This document shows positions 34,555 to 44,375 of a DNA stretch of 64,000 bases, piece by piece; positions within the stretch are counted from its first letter, which is position 1, and every line of letters begins with the position of its first letter. The stretch is from Clostridium cadaveris. GTDB lineage: Bacteria; Bacillota; Clostridia; Clostridiales; Clostridiaceae. The position numbers were made by a program, and so were the translations under genes. The stretch covers positions 74,501 to 138,500 of the forward strand of contig NZ_CP076620.1 in NCBI RefSeq assembly GCF_020911725.1, given 5' to 3'. The notes beneath the pieces were generated by a model. The model did not search any database. It was not told the DNA's origin and saw only the letters and a list, made by a program, of their open reading frames with translations.

Positions 34555-36310
34555 AGTTCCTTCTTTCTAAATCAGCAGTTTTTATCAGTTCTTCATATTT
34601 TTCAGTTGTTATAGGTTTTGAAAAATAAAAACCTTGAGCATAATCACATCCAATATTAGTTAAAAATTCTGATTGAGCATTTGTTTCTACACCTTCAGCT
34701 ACTACTTTAATATTTAACTTATGAGCCATTTCGATAATCGATGACAATATACTTTCACTGCGTGATGCACAATCAGAATCAGATAAGAACTTCATATCAA
34801 GCTTTAATGCATCTATTGGAATATCTTTCAAAACATTAAGAGATGAATATCCGCTTCCGAAATCATCCATAAGTATTATAAAACCATAAGAATGAAGATT
34901 TGTCATAATTCTTTTAATTATAATTGGATTATCTGTATATGCACTTTCTGTCAATTCTAAATTAAAAAGACCTGGGGAAATATCATATTTTTTTACAAGA
35001 TTTATAATAGTATTCTCTAGTTTAGGATTATACAAATTCACGCGCGATACATTTACAGATATAGGCAGAGGATTGATGTCTTCGTCTATCCAATCTCTAA
35101 GAAGTTTGCAAGCTTTATCCCATACGTAAAAATCTAACTTTGAGATAAATCCATTACGTTCAAATAAGGGAATAAATTCGCTTGGGGAAATTATTCCTTT
35201 ACTTGGATGTTTCCATCTAACTAAAACTTCTGCACCATTTATAGTATTAGATTTCAAATCATACTTAGGTTGAAAGTATAATTTGAATTGCTCATTTTCT
35301 AAAGCCATATCCATATCGTTAGTTATAGCTTGTTCTTTTATAAGGGTTTTGCTTAATGCTTCATTATAAAATGAGTAATACTCCATATAACTGTCCTTAC
35401 ATTGTTTAGCAGCGAGAGTTGCCATATCAAACATGGTATGTATTGGCATAGTATTATCTTCAATTAGATATATTCCAAAGGAAGGGACTATACTGTAATC
35501 TAAATCATAATTTTCGAAAGACCTTCTTGCACTTTCTAATAATGCTTTTCCTGCAACGATATCATAAAAAAGACATATACAGAAAACATCAGCTTCTATT
35601 CTTCCATAAGTAAACAACTCATTGCCATAGCTAAGTCTTTGCAATTCTGAAGCGATATATTTTAAAAGTCTGTCTCCCTCAGACATTCCAAAAAAGGTAT
35701 TGATTAATTTGAACCTATCTATATCAAATCTAATAAATGTGAATTTTTTATCTTGATTTTTTATAAGCATTTCTTGGGTAACCTCATAAAATTTTGATTT
35801 ATTATATATTTCAGTAAGGCTATCAAATTCAGTTATATATTTAAGCTTCTCAAAAGCATGGAGATGACTTCTTTCAATTACATTATTTAATCTAAATTTA
35901 ATTATTTCTGGGTTATATGGTTTGGATACAAAATCCCAAGCACCTTGTTTTAATGCTTTAATCTCATTATCAATGTCATTATTTTCTGTTGTTATTATGA
36001 CAGGAATATTTTTAAAAAGAAGATTATGATGAAGAAGATTTAAAACTTCATACCCATCCATTTCAGGCATTACTAAATCAAGCATAACTGCAGAAATTTC
36101 GTTTACATATTTATATATCATATCTATTGCAACTTTACCATTTGATGCTTCAATAGCAATGTATTCATTTGAAAGTATTTTACACAATAACTTTCTATTA
36201 ATTGGATTATCATCAACAACAAGAACTTTTTTTAAATTAGACTTTAAATTTATAGATTGTTTTAAGTCATCTTCTATATTTATAGTAGATGTAATATCAA
36301 CTTTTTTCAC
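34523..36310 (-). CDS. Response regulator with degenerate GGDEF and EAL phosphodiesterase domains
   Basis: This protein of about 595 aa has a receiver domain (about 25-145; LVVDDN, MLDLVMPEMDG). A GGDEF-like domain comes next, with the active-site sequence replaced by YGRIEADVF, so it should not make cyclic-di-GMP. A complete EAL domain ends it (EVLVRWKHP, LELTES, DDFGSGYSS, KLDM, AEGVE), predicted to degrade cyclic-di-GMP. GTG 36310 is chosen because CGGAGG is well spaced before it. The longer frame has no site. It is first in the four-gene operon. Confidence 0.9.
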   Translation of the reverse strand: MKKVDITSTINIEDDLKQSINLKSNLKKVLVVDDNPINRKLLCKILSNEYIAIEASNGKVAIDMIYKYVNEISAVMLDLVMPEMDGYEVLNLLHHNLLFKNIPVIITTENNDIDNEIKALKQGAWDFVSKPYNPEIIKFRLNNVIERSHLHAFEKLKYITEFDSLTEIYNKSKFYEVTQEMLIKNQDKKFTFIRFDIDRFKLINTFFGMSEGDRLLKYIASELQRLSYGNELFTYGRIEADVFCICLFYDIVAGKALLESARRSFENYDLDYSIVPSFGIYLIEDNTMPIHTMFDMATLAAKQCKDSYMEYYSFYNEALSKTLIKEQAITNDMDMALENEQFKLYFQPKYDLKSNTINGAEVLVRWKHPSKGIISPSEFIPLFERNGFISKLDFYVWDKACKLLRDWIDEDINPLPISVNVSRVNLYNPKLENTIINLVKKYDISPGLFNLELTESAYTDNPIIIKRIMTNLHSYGFIILMDDFGSGYSSLNVLKDIPIDALKLDMKFLSDSDCASRSESILSSIIEMAHKLNIKVVAEGVETNAQSEFLTNIGCDYAQGFYFSKPITTEKYEELIKTADLERRNYDYFTKNFNC

Positions 36311-36726
36311 AAAGTATTCCTCCGAACGAATATAGTAGTCTAAAAAAGCCGTAATCAAAGTTAAATACACTTCATTTACGGCAAATAGTCTATTACTAAA
36401 TTATGATTTTATTTATATTCACACTAAAACTCTTTAATAAAAATTATAATGTTGATTTATAAATATTCATAATTATTACCTAGAATAACATATTAAGTAA
36501 TAAAAATCAATTATATAAAGAATAATTTTACAATTTACTCTTTATATAATTAGTATATTAAGTAATTATCATAAAATTATGATATTAAGTAAGCTTTTTA
36601 TTAAATTGCAATAGCGTTTCTTAGGTGATATATAATTTTAAATATATTATGATAAAAATCAAATAGAGGAATTATTTTTTTTATGAAGAAGTGTTTATTT
36701 ATACAACTGTGAAAGGAGATGAGAAA
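36311..36726. other. AT-rich divergent intergenic region with three direct repeats
   Basis: About 416 bp separate the EAL gene (minus) and the GATase gene (plus). The 11-base sequence ATATTAAGTAA occurs three times (36490-36500, 36555-36565, 36582-36592), possibly a regulator site. I looked for a cyclic-di-GMP riboswitch on the minus strand and found none. Promoters must lie here but no consensus pair stands out. Confidence 0.5.
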
Positions 36727-37440
36727 GTGTTGCCTAAAATAGGATTAAGTTTTTCAGAAGCTTTTGACAGAACGCCTGGGAACTTCTTAATACCATCAAA
36801 CTATATTAATAGTATAATAGATAATGGGGGAATACCTGTAATACTTCCAGTTACATCAGATACTTCATTTGCAAAAGAATATGCAATGATGTTGGACGGG
36901 TTACTTATACCTGGCGGAGAGGATATTAATCCATTATTGTATGGAGAGGATTCTATGCCAAAGGTGACTTATATGAACATGGTCAAAGATGAATTTGAAA
37001 TTGCTTTGATAAAAGAGTTTCATAATCTGGGTAAGCCTATTATGGGAATATGTAGAGGAATGCAGCTTATTAATGTTGTATTTGGAGGAAATCTCATTCA
37101 AGATATACCTTCAAGAGAATACAAGTGCATTTCTCATGAGCAAGCTATAGAAATACCTTCTGAGCCTACTCATGAAATAAATATTAATAAATCTTCATTT
37201 TTATATAGGACATTAGGTAAGGAAAGCATAGTTGTAAATTCGTATCATCATCAAGCTATTGATAGAATTGCTGATGGATTTATAGTTTCAGCAATAGCTA
37301 AGGATGGAATAGTTGAGGCAATAGAGAATAAAGAGAAGAATATTTTTGCTGTACAATGGCATCCTGAATGTATGTATAAAAGATTTGAAGATATTTCAAA
37401 AATATTTAAGTTGCTATGTGAAAAAGCATCTAAACATTAA
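36727..37440 (+). CDS. Class I glutamine amidotransferase-like hydrolase (PuuD-like)
   Basis: The 237-aa protein belongs to the peptidase C26 / gamma-glutamyl-GABA hydrolase group. The nucleophile Cys is in MGICRGMQLINV (about 102) and the His-Glu pair in VQWHPECMY (about 210). Members remove gamma-glutamyl groups from small amines or related compounds. The start is GTG 36727, nine bases after AAAGGAG. An upstream ATG (36691) would place that site inside the gene. It is a single-gene unit ending in a terminator. Substrate unknown. Confidence 0.85.
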   Translation: MLPKIGLSFSEAFDRTPGNFLIPSNYINSIIDNGGIPVILPVTSDTSFAKEYAMMLDGLLIPGGEDINPLLYGEDSMPKVTYMNMVKDEFEIALIKEFHNLGKPIMGICRGMQLINVVFGGNLIQDIPSREYKCISHEQAIEIPSEPTHEININKSSFLYRTLGKESIVVNSYHHQAIDRIADGFIVSAIAKDGIVEAIENKEKNIFAVQWHPECMYKRFEDISKIFKLLCEKASKH

Positions 37441-37466
37441 ATTAAATATAAAATCATATAAATGAG

Positions 37467-37500
37467 AAAGGATGAATTTGTGAATGAATTCATCCTTTTT
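37467..37500 (+). terminator. Intrinsic terminator
   Basis: AAAGGATGAATT pairs perfectly with AATTCATCCTTT around eight bases, then T residues. Confidence 0.85.
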
Positions 37501-37571
37501 ATAAAAGGTGGTAAATTTCTATGTTGCAATCAATATAAATAAAGAACTTAATAAAGATGAAAATATTAGTA

Positions 37572-38948
37572 TTATAGTTGCAGTGTAATTATAAACTTAG
37601 CTCCACCACTTTCATTATTTTCAGCAACAATATCTCCGTTCATGTATTGAGCAGCTGATTTAGCGGTGGACATTCCTAGACCAAAATTTCCATCCTTACC
37701 TTTGTAAAAGCGAGTGAAGATATACTTTAAATCTTCTTCGTTAAGTCCACAGCCATCATCTGATATAACTATATAGAGTTTATCAGCAGAAGTAGATACA
37801 TCAATTTTTATAGTTGTTTTAGCATAACGTATTGAATTGGAGATTATATTCATGATTATATTAGAAAGCAGAGAATAGTCTGCATTCACTACTATTTTTT
37901 CATCACTAAATGAAGTTTTAATATGCTTTCCCTCTCTAAAGGCATAACCCTCTAATTTTTTTACTTCTTCTTCAACAAAATCATTTATACTTATTGGAAT
38001 AATGTGAACTGGCTGATTTAAGGTATCCATTCTTGAAAGAATAAGAATTTGGTCAACAATTGAAGATAATCTTTTACTTTCCTCAATTATTATATTAGCA
38101 GCAGCTTTTTGGTCATCAAAATAACCTTCTCGAAGTCCTTCGGCATATCCTTGAATAGACATTAATGGAGTACGAAGCTCATGGGAAACATTTTGAAGGG
38201 ATATTTTTTGACTCTCATTGAAAGCCTTCAATCTCTTTACCATTATGTTTAGATTGTCAGCTAGAGTTTGCAGTTCTATGCTATTTGAATCAATGGTAAC
38301 TGGAAAAAGAATTCCGTTTCCTATATCGGTAGCTTGATTGCTCAATTTTTTTATGGGTTTTGATAAATGAACAGCCACAACATAGATAACCACTAAAAAC
38401 AATATGGTTACTCCAATTAATATAGAGCCTAATGTTCGATTAGTTGATTTTAGGATTATTTTAAAATTATAAGTAGATGAAAAAATATAAACATTATTCT
38501 GCGAATCTATATCGACTTTAGTTAAATAATATAAGCCTTTTCCTACTTTTAATCTTTGAACCTTTCCATGATGAAACAAATGGGTTTTAGAGGTATCTAA
38601 AATTTCTTTTATAGTTGAATAGTCTAGATTTGCAGAGGAATATTTAATGTTAGAATCATTATCAGAGATTATCAACTCAACCAATGTATCTTTTGATGCA
38701 TTATTTAACAGATGATTATGGGTTTGAGCAAGGTCTTCTAAAGTTATTTCCTGTTGTGGAACATCAGTATAGAGTCTCTCCATGGCAGCGGAAATATAGC
38801 TTAAAGAGTCAGATAAACTACTGTCGAAAGTATATATCAAAACTATATTAAATAAAATAAAGATTCCAAGAGACATCATAATTACTAAAAAAAGAATAGG
38901 TCTAGCAAATATAGACCTAAGTTCACGCATTTTTTTAGGTTTACTCAT
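37572..38948 (-). CDS. Sensor histidine kinase (HAMP, two membrane helices)
   Basis: This 458-aa kinase has two membrane helices (about 15-40 and 180-203) flanking an extracellular sensor of about 140 residues. A HAMP domain, HisKA with His in QNVSHELRTPLMSIQGY and an ATPase domain (NIISNSIRYA, DDGCGL, GLGMSTAKSAA) follow. It pairs with the OmpR-type regulator encoded just upstream, whose stop it overlaps. ATG 38948 is chosen; TTG 38957 is possible but poorly spaced from AGGA. The signal is unknown. Confidence 0.9.
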   Translation of the reverse strand: MSKPKKMRELRSIFARPILFLVIMMSLGIFILFNIVLIYTFDSSLSDSLSYISAAMERLYTDVPQQEITLEDLAQTHNHLLNNASKDTLVELIISDNDSNIKYSSANLDYSTIKEILDTSKTHLFHHGKVQRLKVGKGLYYLTKVDIDSQNNVYIFSSTYNFKIILKSTNRTLGSILIGVTILFLVVIYVVAVHLSKPIKKLSNQATDIGNGILFPVTIDSNSIELQTLADNLNIMVKRLKAFNESQKISLQNVSHELRTPLMSIQGYAEGLREGYFDDQKAAANIIIEESKRLSSIVDQILILSRMDTLNQPVHIIPISINDFVEEEVKKLEGYAFREGKHIKTSFSDEKIVVNADYSLLSNIIMNIISNSIRYAKTTIKIDVSTSADKLYIVISDDGCGLNEEDLKYIFTRFYKGKDGNFGLGMSTAKSAAQYMNGDIVAENNESGGAKFIITLQL

Positions 38949-39642
38949 TTTTATCAAATCCTATTCTAAAACCATAACCTCTTATGGTTTCTATCTTAAT
39001 TGAAGAAGCTATATCCACAAGTTTTTTTCTAAGCCTTTTCATGGTATCATCTGTAGCTCGGGTATCTATGACTTTTATATCAAATTCCCATATATTTCGA
39101 AGAAGCTCATCGCGTGATATAGCTTTATCTGCATTGTCTATTAGATAAGTTATGACTTTATATTCTGTAGGTGTTAATGAAATTGGGGTACCGTCTTTTG
39201 TAATCTCTCGCCGTTTTTTATTTACTACTAAGTCGCCATAAGTTAGCATATCATCATTTCTTAAACTGTTACTGTGCATTTCTATTCTACGGAATATAGC
39301 CTGAACTCGTACTACAAGTTCTATTGGAGAAAATGGCTTTGTAAGATAATCATCACTTCCTATAGTGATACCTGTGATTTTATCCATTTCACTATCTTTG
39401 GCTGATACTATTATGATAGGAACTGTGCTTTTTTCTCTTATAAGATTACAAATGGATAAACCATCTACACCAGGAAGCATTATATCCAATACTAATAGGT
39501 CAGCAGGGTTATCATCAAAAGCTTTTAGAAGAGTTTCACCGCAATCAAAGGTTTCAACTCTAAAGCCAGATTTCTCTAAAAAAATCTTTTCTAGATCTCT
39601 TATGTGTTTTTCATCCTCTGCTATATAAATCAATTTCTCCAT
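38941..39642 (-). CDS. OmpR/PhoB-family response regulator
   Basis: The 233-aa protein has a receiver domain (about 1-118; AEDE acidic pocket, phospho-Asp in LLVLDIMLPGVDG, Lys in YLTKPFSP). A winged-helix DNA-binding domain follows (about 130-230; ISLTPTEYKVITYLI, RGYGFRIG). It forms a two-gene unit with the downstream kinase, with overlapping stop and start. Its target genes are not evident. The neighbouring YtvI gene is co-directional but 80 bp upstream. Confidence 0.92.
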   Translation of the reverse strand: MEKLIYIAEDEKHIRDLEKIFLEKSGFRVETFDCGETLLKAFDDNPADLLVLDIMLPGVDGLSICNLIREKSTVPIIIVSAKDSEMDKITGITIGSDDYLTKPFSPIELVVRVQAIFRRIEMHSNSLRNDDMLTYGDLVVNKKRREITKDGTPISLTPTEYKVITYLIDNADKAISRDELLRNIWEFDIKVIDTRATDDTMKRLRKKLVDIASSIKIETIRGYGFRIGFDKNE

Positions 39643-39721
39643 AAAAATCCCCCTAAATTCTGTTATATATTCAGTAGATCTTAATAAAATTCTAATATAA
39701 ATTAAAAGCTAAGTGAACTTA

Positions 39722-40804
39722 TTATTTAAAAAGATGGATTTTTCCACTATCGTTTAAATTTTTAATTATAATCGCTATTGCTGGAAGAATAAATAAGCCT
39801 ATAAAGCCAAATACCTTTACGCCTACAAACATACATATAAGCATCACTATCGGATGCATGCCTACTTGAGCTCCAACGATTTTTGGTTCTAATATATTAC
39901 GAACAACTGTTATGAGCATGTATAATGTGGCAAGTCCTAGTGCTAGATAAACATTTCCGCGTATAAGCTCTATTATAACCCAAGGAATTAATATACCGCC
40001 TGTGCCTAAAATCGGAAGGATATCAAGCAAAGCTATAATTGCAGCTATAGTTACCCCATTTTCAATTCTAAGAATAAAGAAGCCAAGTGATAATTCTAAA
40101 AATGTTAAAGCCATCAATATGCTGTATGCTTTTATAAATTTAAATAGAGTTCCAACGATATAATGTTTGACATCAAAGATTATGTCTCTGACTTTTGGTG
40201 AAAACTGTCTTACTATAAAAGTTGTTATTCTAGTGTAATCAATAGTAAAGAAAAAGGATGAAATTATCGATAGTATTACTGTTATAAAAAATGATGGTAT
40301 AGATGAAAAAATGGAATATATAGAGCTTATAACTGTTGAGGATACAGAAGATATAACAGAGCCAAGGGAATTAGAAAAAGATATAGTTATAGCTTCAATA
40401 TCTTTAACTAAGGCTGGGTCAAGTCTCCCAAGAATACTTTCAATGTTAGAGAACATGTTATATACTGCTGGCTCAATACTTGAAGAGTACATATCAGGTA
40501 ACTTTAAAAATAGTTCTTTCATCGATATAAAAAGTCTTGTACCTAATAGAATTAAAAGTCCAACTACAATAGCATAAAACAATAAAACTACTATTGCTGA
40601 TAATGGCTTTCTGCTTATATGAAGTTTTTCAGATAAAAAACTTATTAGCGGTTTTAAGATGGATGACACCGCAAATCCTATGACAAATGGCATAAACCAT
40701 ATTAAACCGTATTTAATTGCCACAAAAATTAGAGCCGACACAGTAATAAAATATAGTACATTAATGATAAAATTTCGTTTATTATCAATATCCAACAGTT
40801 TCAC
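39722..40804 (-). CDS. ytvI: YtvI-like / AI-2E family membrane protein
   Basis: This 360-aa integral membrane protein has about eight helices and the family's conserved C-terminal segments (LLDILPILGTGGILIPW, RNILEPKIVGAQVGMHPIVMLI written here in part as EPKIVGAQVGMHP). It belongs to the AI-2E/PerM transporter family. The length and sequence type fit the YtvI branch of spore formers, where it is tied to sporulation. Its transported substrate is unknown. It starts at ATG after AAGGAG, read on the minus strand. Confidence 0.82.
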   Translation of the reverse strand: MKLLDIDNKRNFIINVLYFITVSALIFVAIKYGLIWFMPFVIGFAVSSILKPLISFLSEKLHISRKPLSAIVVLLFYAIVVGLLILLGTRLFISMKELFLKLPDMYSSSIEPAVYNMFSNIESILGRLDPALVKDIEAITISFSNSLGSVISSVSSTVISSIYSIFSSIPSFFITVILSIISSFFFTIDYTRITTFIVRQFSPKVRDIIFDVKHYIVGTLFKFIKAYSILMALTFLELSLGFFILRIENGVTIAAIIALLDILPILGTGGILIPWVIIELIRGNVYLALGLATLYMLITVVRNILEPKIVGAQVGMHPIVMLICMFVGVKVFGFIGLFILPAIAIIIKNLNDSGKIHLFK

Positions 40805-40869
40805 TCCTTAATTAAAAATTGGATGTTTATTACAATAAATTATAGATAATATAATATTTATTTGCAAAT

Positions 40870-42673
40870 TTATTCCTTAAGATGTCCTTTTATAATAGGG
40901 ACAGCTATTTTGGATAATTTGAAGTTATTAAATTCGCTGTCATTAAAAGCAGATCTAGAATTTCCAATGGAATTATTGCTATCTTTGGGTTTAAATTTTT
41001 CTATAGTAAAGAGAACTGATGGAGATTCGTCCATTTTCATAACTAAATTATCATCAATGAAAAATATTTTTATAGTTCTGGTATTAGACATTTCTATAAA
41101 GGATATGGAAAGCTTTAAAACCATATTATCATCTTCATCTAAAGTAAATTTTCCTGTAGCTGCAACCCTATAATTTTCTCCTTTAAATTGGAGATCACTA
41201 TATAAGTATTGACCAAAACCAACAAAAAACTTATTGTTATTGAATTTTTCTTTTATAGAAATACAAAACTTTTCATTTTCTATATTAAAAGATATTTCGC
41301 TTATTCCTTCAGAAAAATTGTTCTGTATGCATTGAGTTATAAGAGGTAGTATACCAGCCGAAGAAGATTCCATAGAATAAATTTTTCCTGAAATTTCTTT
41401 TGCGGCTTCAGGAAGATAGAAAGATTTTGATTTTTTCTCTGAAGAGTAAGAAATCTTTCTATACCAAGGTACTATTGAAGGCGATGGTGTTGAAATTGGT
41501 TCTCCAAACTTAAGGGAGTGCAAGGTTTCTTTCAAGTCATAGAAGTTTGTTTTATTTTCTTCTAAGGCTTTGTCACTGAATTTTACATCATCGTTAAAAT
41601 ATTTAGTTACTATATCTATGGTTGAGCCTTGAGGAAGAAGGTTGGTACTTCCGCTAGTCATAGCAATGACAATGTCTTGTTTAGGAAGCACCATAACATA
41701 TTGTCCAAAGAGACCATTAAATTGGAAGGCGGTAGATATGGTATTGTGCATCCACATTTGGTATCCATAAGCTCTGCTTGATATTCCGTTATCTTCTTTT
41801 GCATGTTCTATAGTAGACGCATTTACCCATTCCTCAGAAACAATTTGTTTTTCTTCGCCTGCAACTATCCATTTTCCTTTTTGTAGATAAAGCTGACCTA
41901 GTTTTGCCATATCTTCTAGTGTTATATAGCAGCCCCATCCCCCTTTTTCATTACCACGAGGACACTTCTCCCATATTACATCTGATATACCTAAAGGTTC
42001 AAATAAAAAAGGGGTTAGATATTCTAAAAGCCCCGAACCTGTTTTTCGTTTTACGATTGCAGAAAGCATATAAGAATTCATACTGTTATAGACAAATTTG
42101 CTTCCAGGTTCAAAAGCAGTATCTGAGTCTAGAAATGACTTCACCCAATCTTTTGAAAGAATTGAAGAGTACTCATTAAACCTTATTCCTGAAGTCATGG
42201 TAAGAAGATGTTCTACAGTTATAGACTTTACTCGTTTTGATGTCAATATAGAAGTTTTTTTCAGGGAATATATCAACGATTTTTTCATTTATATCAATAA
42301 GCCCTTGATCAACAGCTATTCCTACAGCCATAGAGGTTATGCTTTTACATAGTGAGTGAGTTATATGAGGATATTCTTCTAAATATGGGGACCACATTCC
42401 TGAAGATATTATTTTACCGTGACGTAATATCATAAGGCCGTGGGCATTTATATCTTTTGTATTAGATATCTCTTTATAAAAGTCATTTAGATACTTAGAT
42501 GATACACCTTGTGATTCTGGAGTTACCCTTGCAAGAGGGTAATCATTCTTTTTAGGAGGAAAGAATTTAAGTTTTTGTGGTACAAAATCATAAGTCAAGA
42601 TATCGCTAGTTACATCACCGTTCAAAAACTTATTAAAGAAATCCATCTTTTTTATCTCAGCTAAAAATACCAT
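40870..42673 (-). pseudogene. Serine hydrolase (class C beta-lactamase fold), frameshifted
   Basis: Two overlapping frames make one cytoplasmic serine hydrolase of about 600 aa. The first (from 42673) carries the SxxK nucleophile motif HSLCKSITSMAVG. The second (to 40870) carries TSGIRFNEY, the YNS motif (FVYNSMNSYML) and a C-terminal DUF-like domain. The break is at seven A residues on the coding strand (42255-42261). Six would restore GLIDINEKIVDIFPEKTSIL. No signal peptide is seen. Relatives hydrolyse peptides or esters rather than antibiotics. It may be a sequencing error in a homopolymer or a real inactivation. The next gene upstream is 4 bp away. Confidence 0.75.
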
Positions 42674-42677
42674 TTAT

Positions 42678-43358
42678 TTATATAGCCTCCTTTTGTAGTG
42701 ACATTTTAGGTGCTTTTTTAACTACCTGCATGTTAGCATATATTTTTTCTAATCTCTCATCAGGATAATGCTTGTCTAAAAATCTTGTAAGAGAGTTATT
42801 TATTTCTATATTTTCACGACGTTGTCTTTGACGGTTAACAGCTAGTGAGGAAATTATAAGATCCCATAAGAAAAATGCTGCTATAAACCAAGTTAGGGGT
42901 ATGCCAATATGATTTGGGATATTTTCTATGAAATCACTTATATATGGATAGGTATTTCTTATAAATATTAACCCTAGGAATCCCCAGCATACTGCAAAGG
43001 ATGCATTAGTTCTTCCATTGAGATTAAGAGGTGTATGGCTGTATTCCCAAGATATTGTTCCAAAAACTTTTTCTTGGAAAAGAGAACATATATATTCGAA
43101 GAGCGCTCCGATAACAGCACAAGCTAAAAATATAAATACTCCATTTGTCTCTGCTATAGGATTTAAAGTTAATGTTAGAAGTACAGCTCCGAATCCATAT
43201 ACGGGACTTATAGGTCCGTAGATTACACCCTTTCTACTTTCAAAGTAACCATGCTTCAAGTAGCACCAAAGCATCTCTGCCATATAGCCTAGCACACATC
43301 CGATAACAAATACCCAAACTAACTTATAGATATTAATTCCTTGAGCAAATGAATCCAT
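42678..43358 (-). CDS. CmpB-type membrane protein (putative ABC permease family)
   Basis: The 226-aa protein has about five membrane helices and matches the ABC_trans_CmpB family: GYMAEMLWCYLKHGYFESRKG, with GPISPVYGFGAV next (both parts near residues 22-60), and later GTISWEYSHTPLNLNGRTN. The family is widespread in clostridia and its transport role is unproven. It starts at ATG after AAAGGTGA and lies 4 bp before the serine hydrolase, so they form an operon. A long structured leader may precede it. Confidence 0.8.
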   Translation of the reverse strand: MDSFAQGINIYKLVWVFVIGCVLGYMAEMLWCYLKHGYFESRKGVIYGPISPVYGFGAVLLTLTLNPIAETNGVFIFLACAVIGALFEYICSLFQEKVFGTISWEYSHTPLNLNGRTNASFAVCWGFLGLIFIRNTYPYISDFIENIPNHIGIPLTWFIAAFFLWDLIISSLAVNRQRQRRENIEINNSLTRFLDKHYPDERLEKIYANMQVVKKAPKMSLQKEAI

Positions 43359-43399
43359 AAAATCACCTTTCCTTAAAATTTTTATTAAATCTATTTAAT

Positions 43400-43600
43400 G
43401 AATCTTTGGAGGAGAGTCCAGCGGTGCTGTTATGGTGGAATATTAAAGAGAACACCGCTGATACTACATTATAGGGTCAGTAGTCTAAAAATACGTTCCA
43501 GTACTCTTTGACATATCCCTTGATTCTTGAAAGCTTCGTAATCTAGTTCTATACAGTTTTTCTTGTCATTATTATAGAAAACTGGCTATGTCAATTCAAA
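43400..43600 (-). other. Possible structured leader upstream of the CmpB-type gene
   Basis: This 398-bp gap has no gene. Read on the minus strand, TTGACA (43589-43594) could start transcription near 43560. The resulting 200-nt leader contains ACTAC/GTAGT and an 8-bp stem CAGCGGTG (43452-43445) with CACCGCTG (43427-43420). It matches no riboswitch I know and has no T-run after the stem. The promoter is weak. Treat as a candidate only. Confidence 0.4.
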
Positions 43601-43756
43601 GGATGTATTGTGGCAGTTTTGTGTCAATACTTAGAAAATCAATTGAAGAGTTTTCTTTGAAGAATTGACTTTAAAAATTAGGCATTATATCATTAAATAG
43701 GAATTATAATTCTGAAAATTAAAATAATTATATTTTTTTGGATTTAAGGAGATAAA

Positions 43757-44272
43757 ATGAAAATAGAAGAAATTAAAACGAAGCGTTTAAATCTTAGAGG
43801 TTATAAAAAATCAGATGCAGACTTTGTAATAAGTATGTGGAATGATCCTGAAATGGGTAAATATATGCCAGACCCATCAATAGAAAATATGGATGATGAA
43901 TACAGAAAGGTGTATGATACCTTAGAAGATGATGAAGAATGTTGCTACTTGATTGCAGAATATTTAGTCACAGGAGAACGTATCGGAGCATGTAGTTTCA
44001 TAGCAAGTGAAGATAGACAAACCTATGATTTGGGCTATAGTGTACACAAGAAATTTTGGAGAAATGGTTATGGAACAGAAATGGCACAAGCCATGATTGA
44101 TTATGTGAAATCTCATGGTGCAAAAATAATTACAGCACCAGTAAACAAGCAAAATGTTGCTTCTAATGCAGTGATGAAAAAATTAGGTTTTAGCATAGTT
44201 GGTGAACATAGAACTAAGAAAATGGGCACTGATATTATTATTGATGAGTATTTGTATAGGCTGTATTTATAA
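43757..44272 (+). CDS. GNAT acetyltransferase, RimJ/RimL type
   Basis: This 171-aa enzyme has the GNAT fold. The start IKTKRLNLRGYKKSDADFVI is typical of RimJ/RimL-like members. DLGYSVHKKFWRNGYGTEMA holds the acetyl-CoA loop, and NVASNAVMKKLGFSIVGEHR the C-terminal strand. It should transfer acetyl from acetyl-CoA to an amine of a protein or small molecule. The acceptor is unknown. It starts at ATG after AAGGAG. No partner genes. Confidence 0.88.
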   Translation: MKIEEIKTKRLNLRGYKKSDADFVISMWNDPEMGKYMPDPSIENMDDEYRKVYDTLEDDEECCYLIAEYLVTGERIGACSFIASEDRQTYDLGYSVHKKFWRNGYGTEMAQAMIDYVKSHGAKIITAPVNKQNVASNAVMKKLGFSIVGEHRTKKMGTDIIIDEYLYRLYL

Positions 44273-44375
44273 AAGTTAAAAGTGGAAAAACATAATTTTA
44301 AATTTATGGGTAAGGTATTTTAATTGATATTGGTTAATTTAAAAGATAAAAATCAATTATTAGATATTTGAAACA

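Noticed and set aside
36311-36690. Cyclic-di-GMP riboswitch before the EAL/GGDEF operon
   Set aside because: Neither the class I nor the class II core sequence could be found on the minus strand.
42255-42261. Programmed -1 frameshifting on A AAA AAC in the serine hydrolase gene
   Set aside because: A -1 slip leads to CTT CTA TAT TGA, a stop after three codons. A +1 change is needed instead.
43400-43500. Glycine or tetrahydrofolate riboswitch (GGAGAG-like start on the plus strand)
   Set aside because: The rest of both consensus cores is missing, and the plus-strand gene is 250 bp away.
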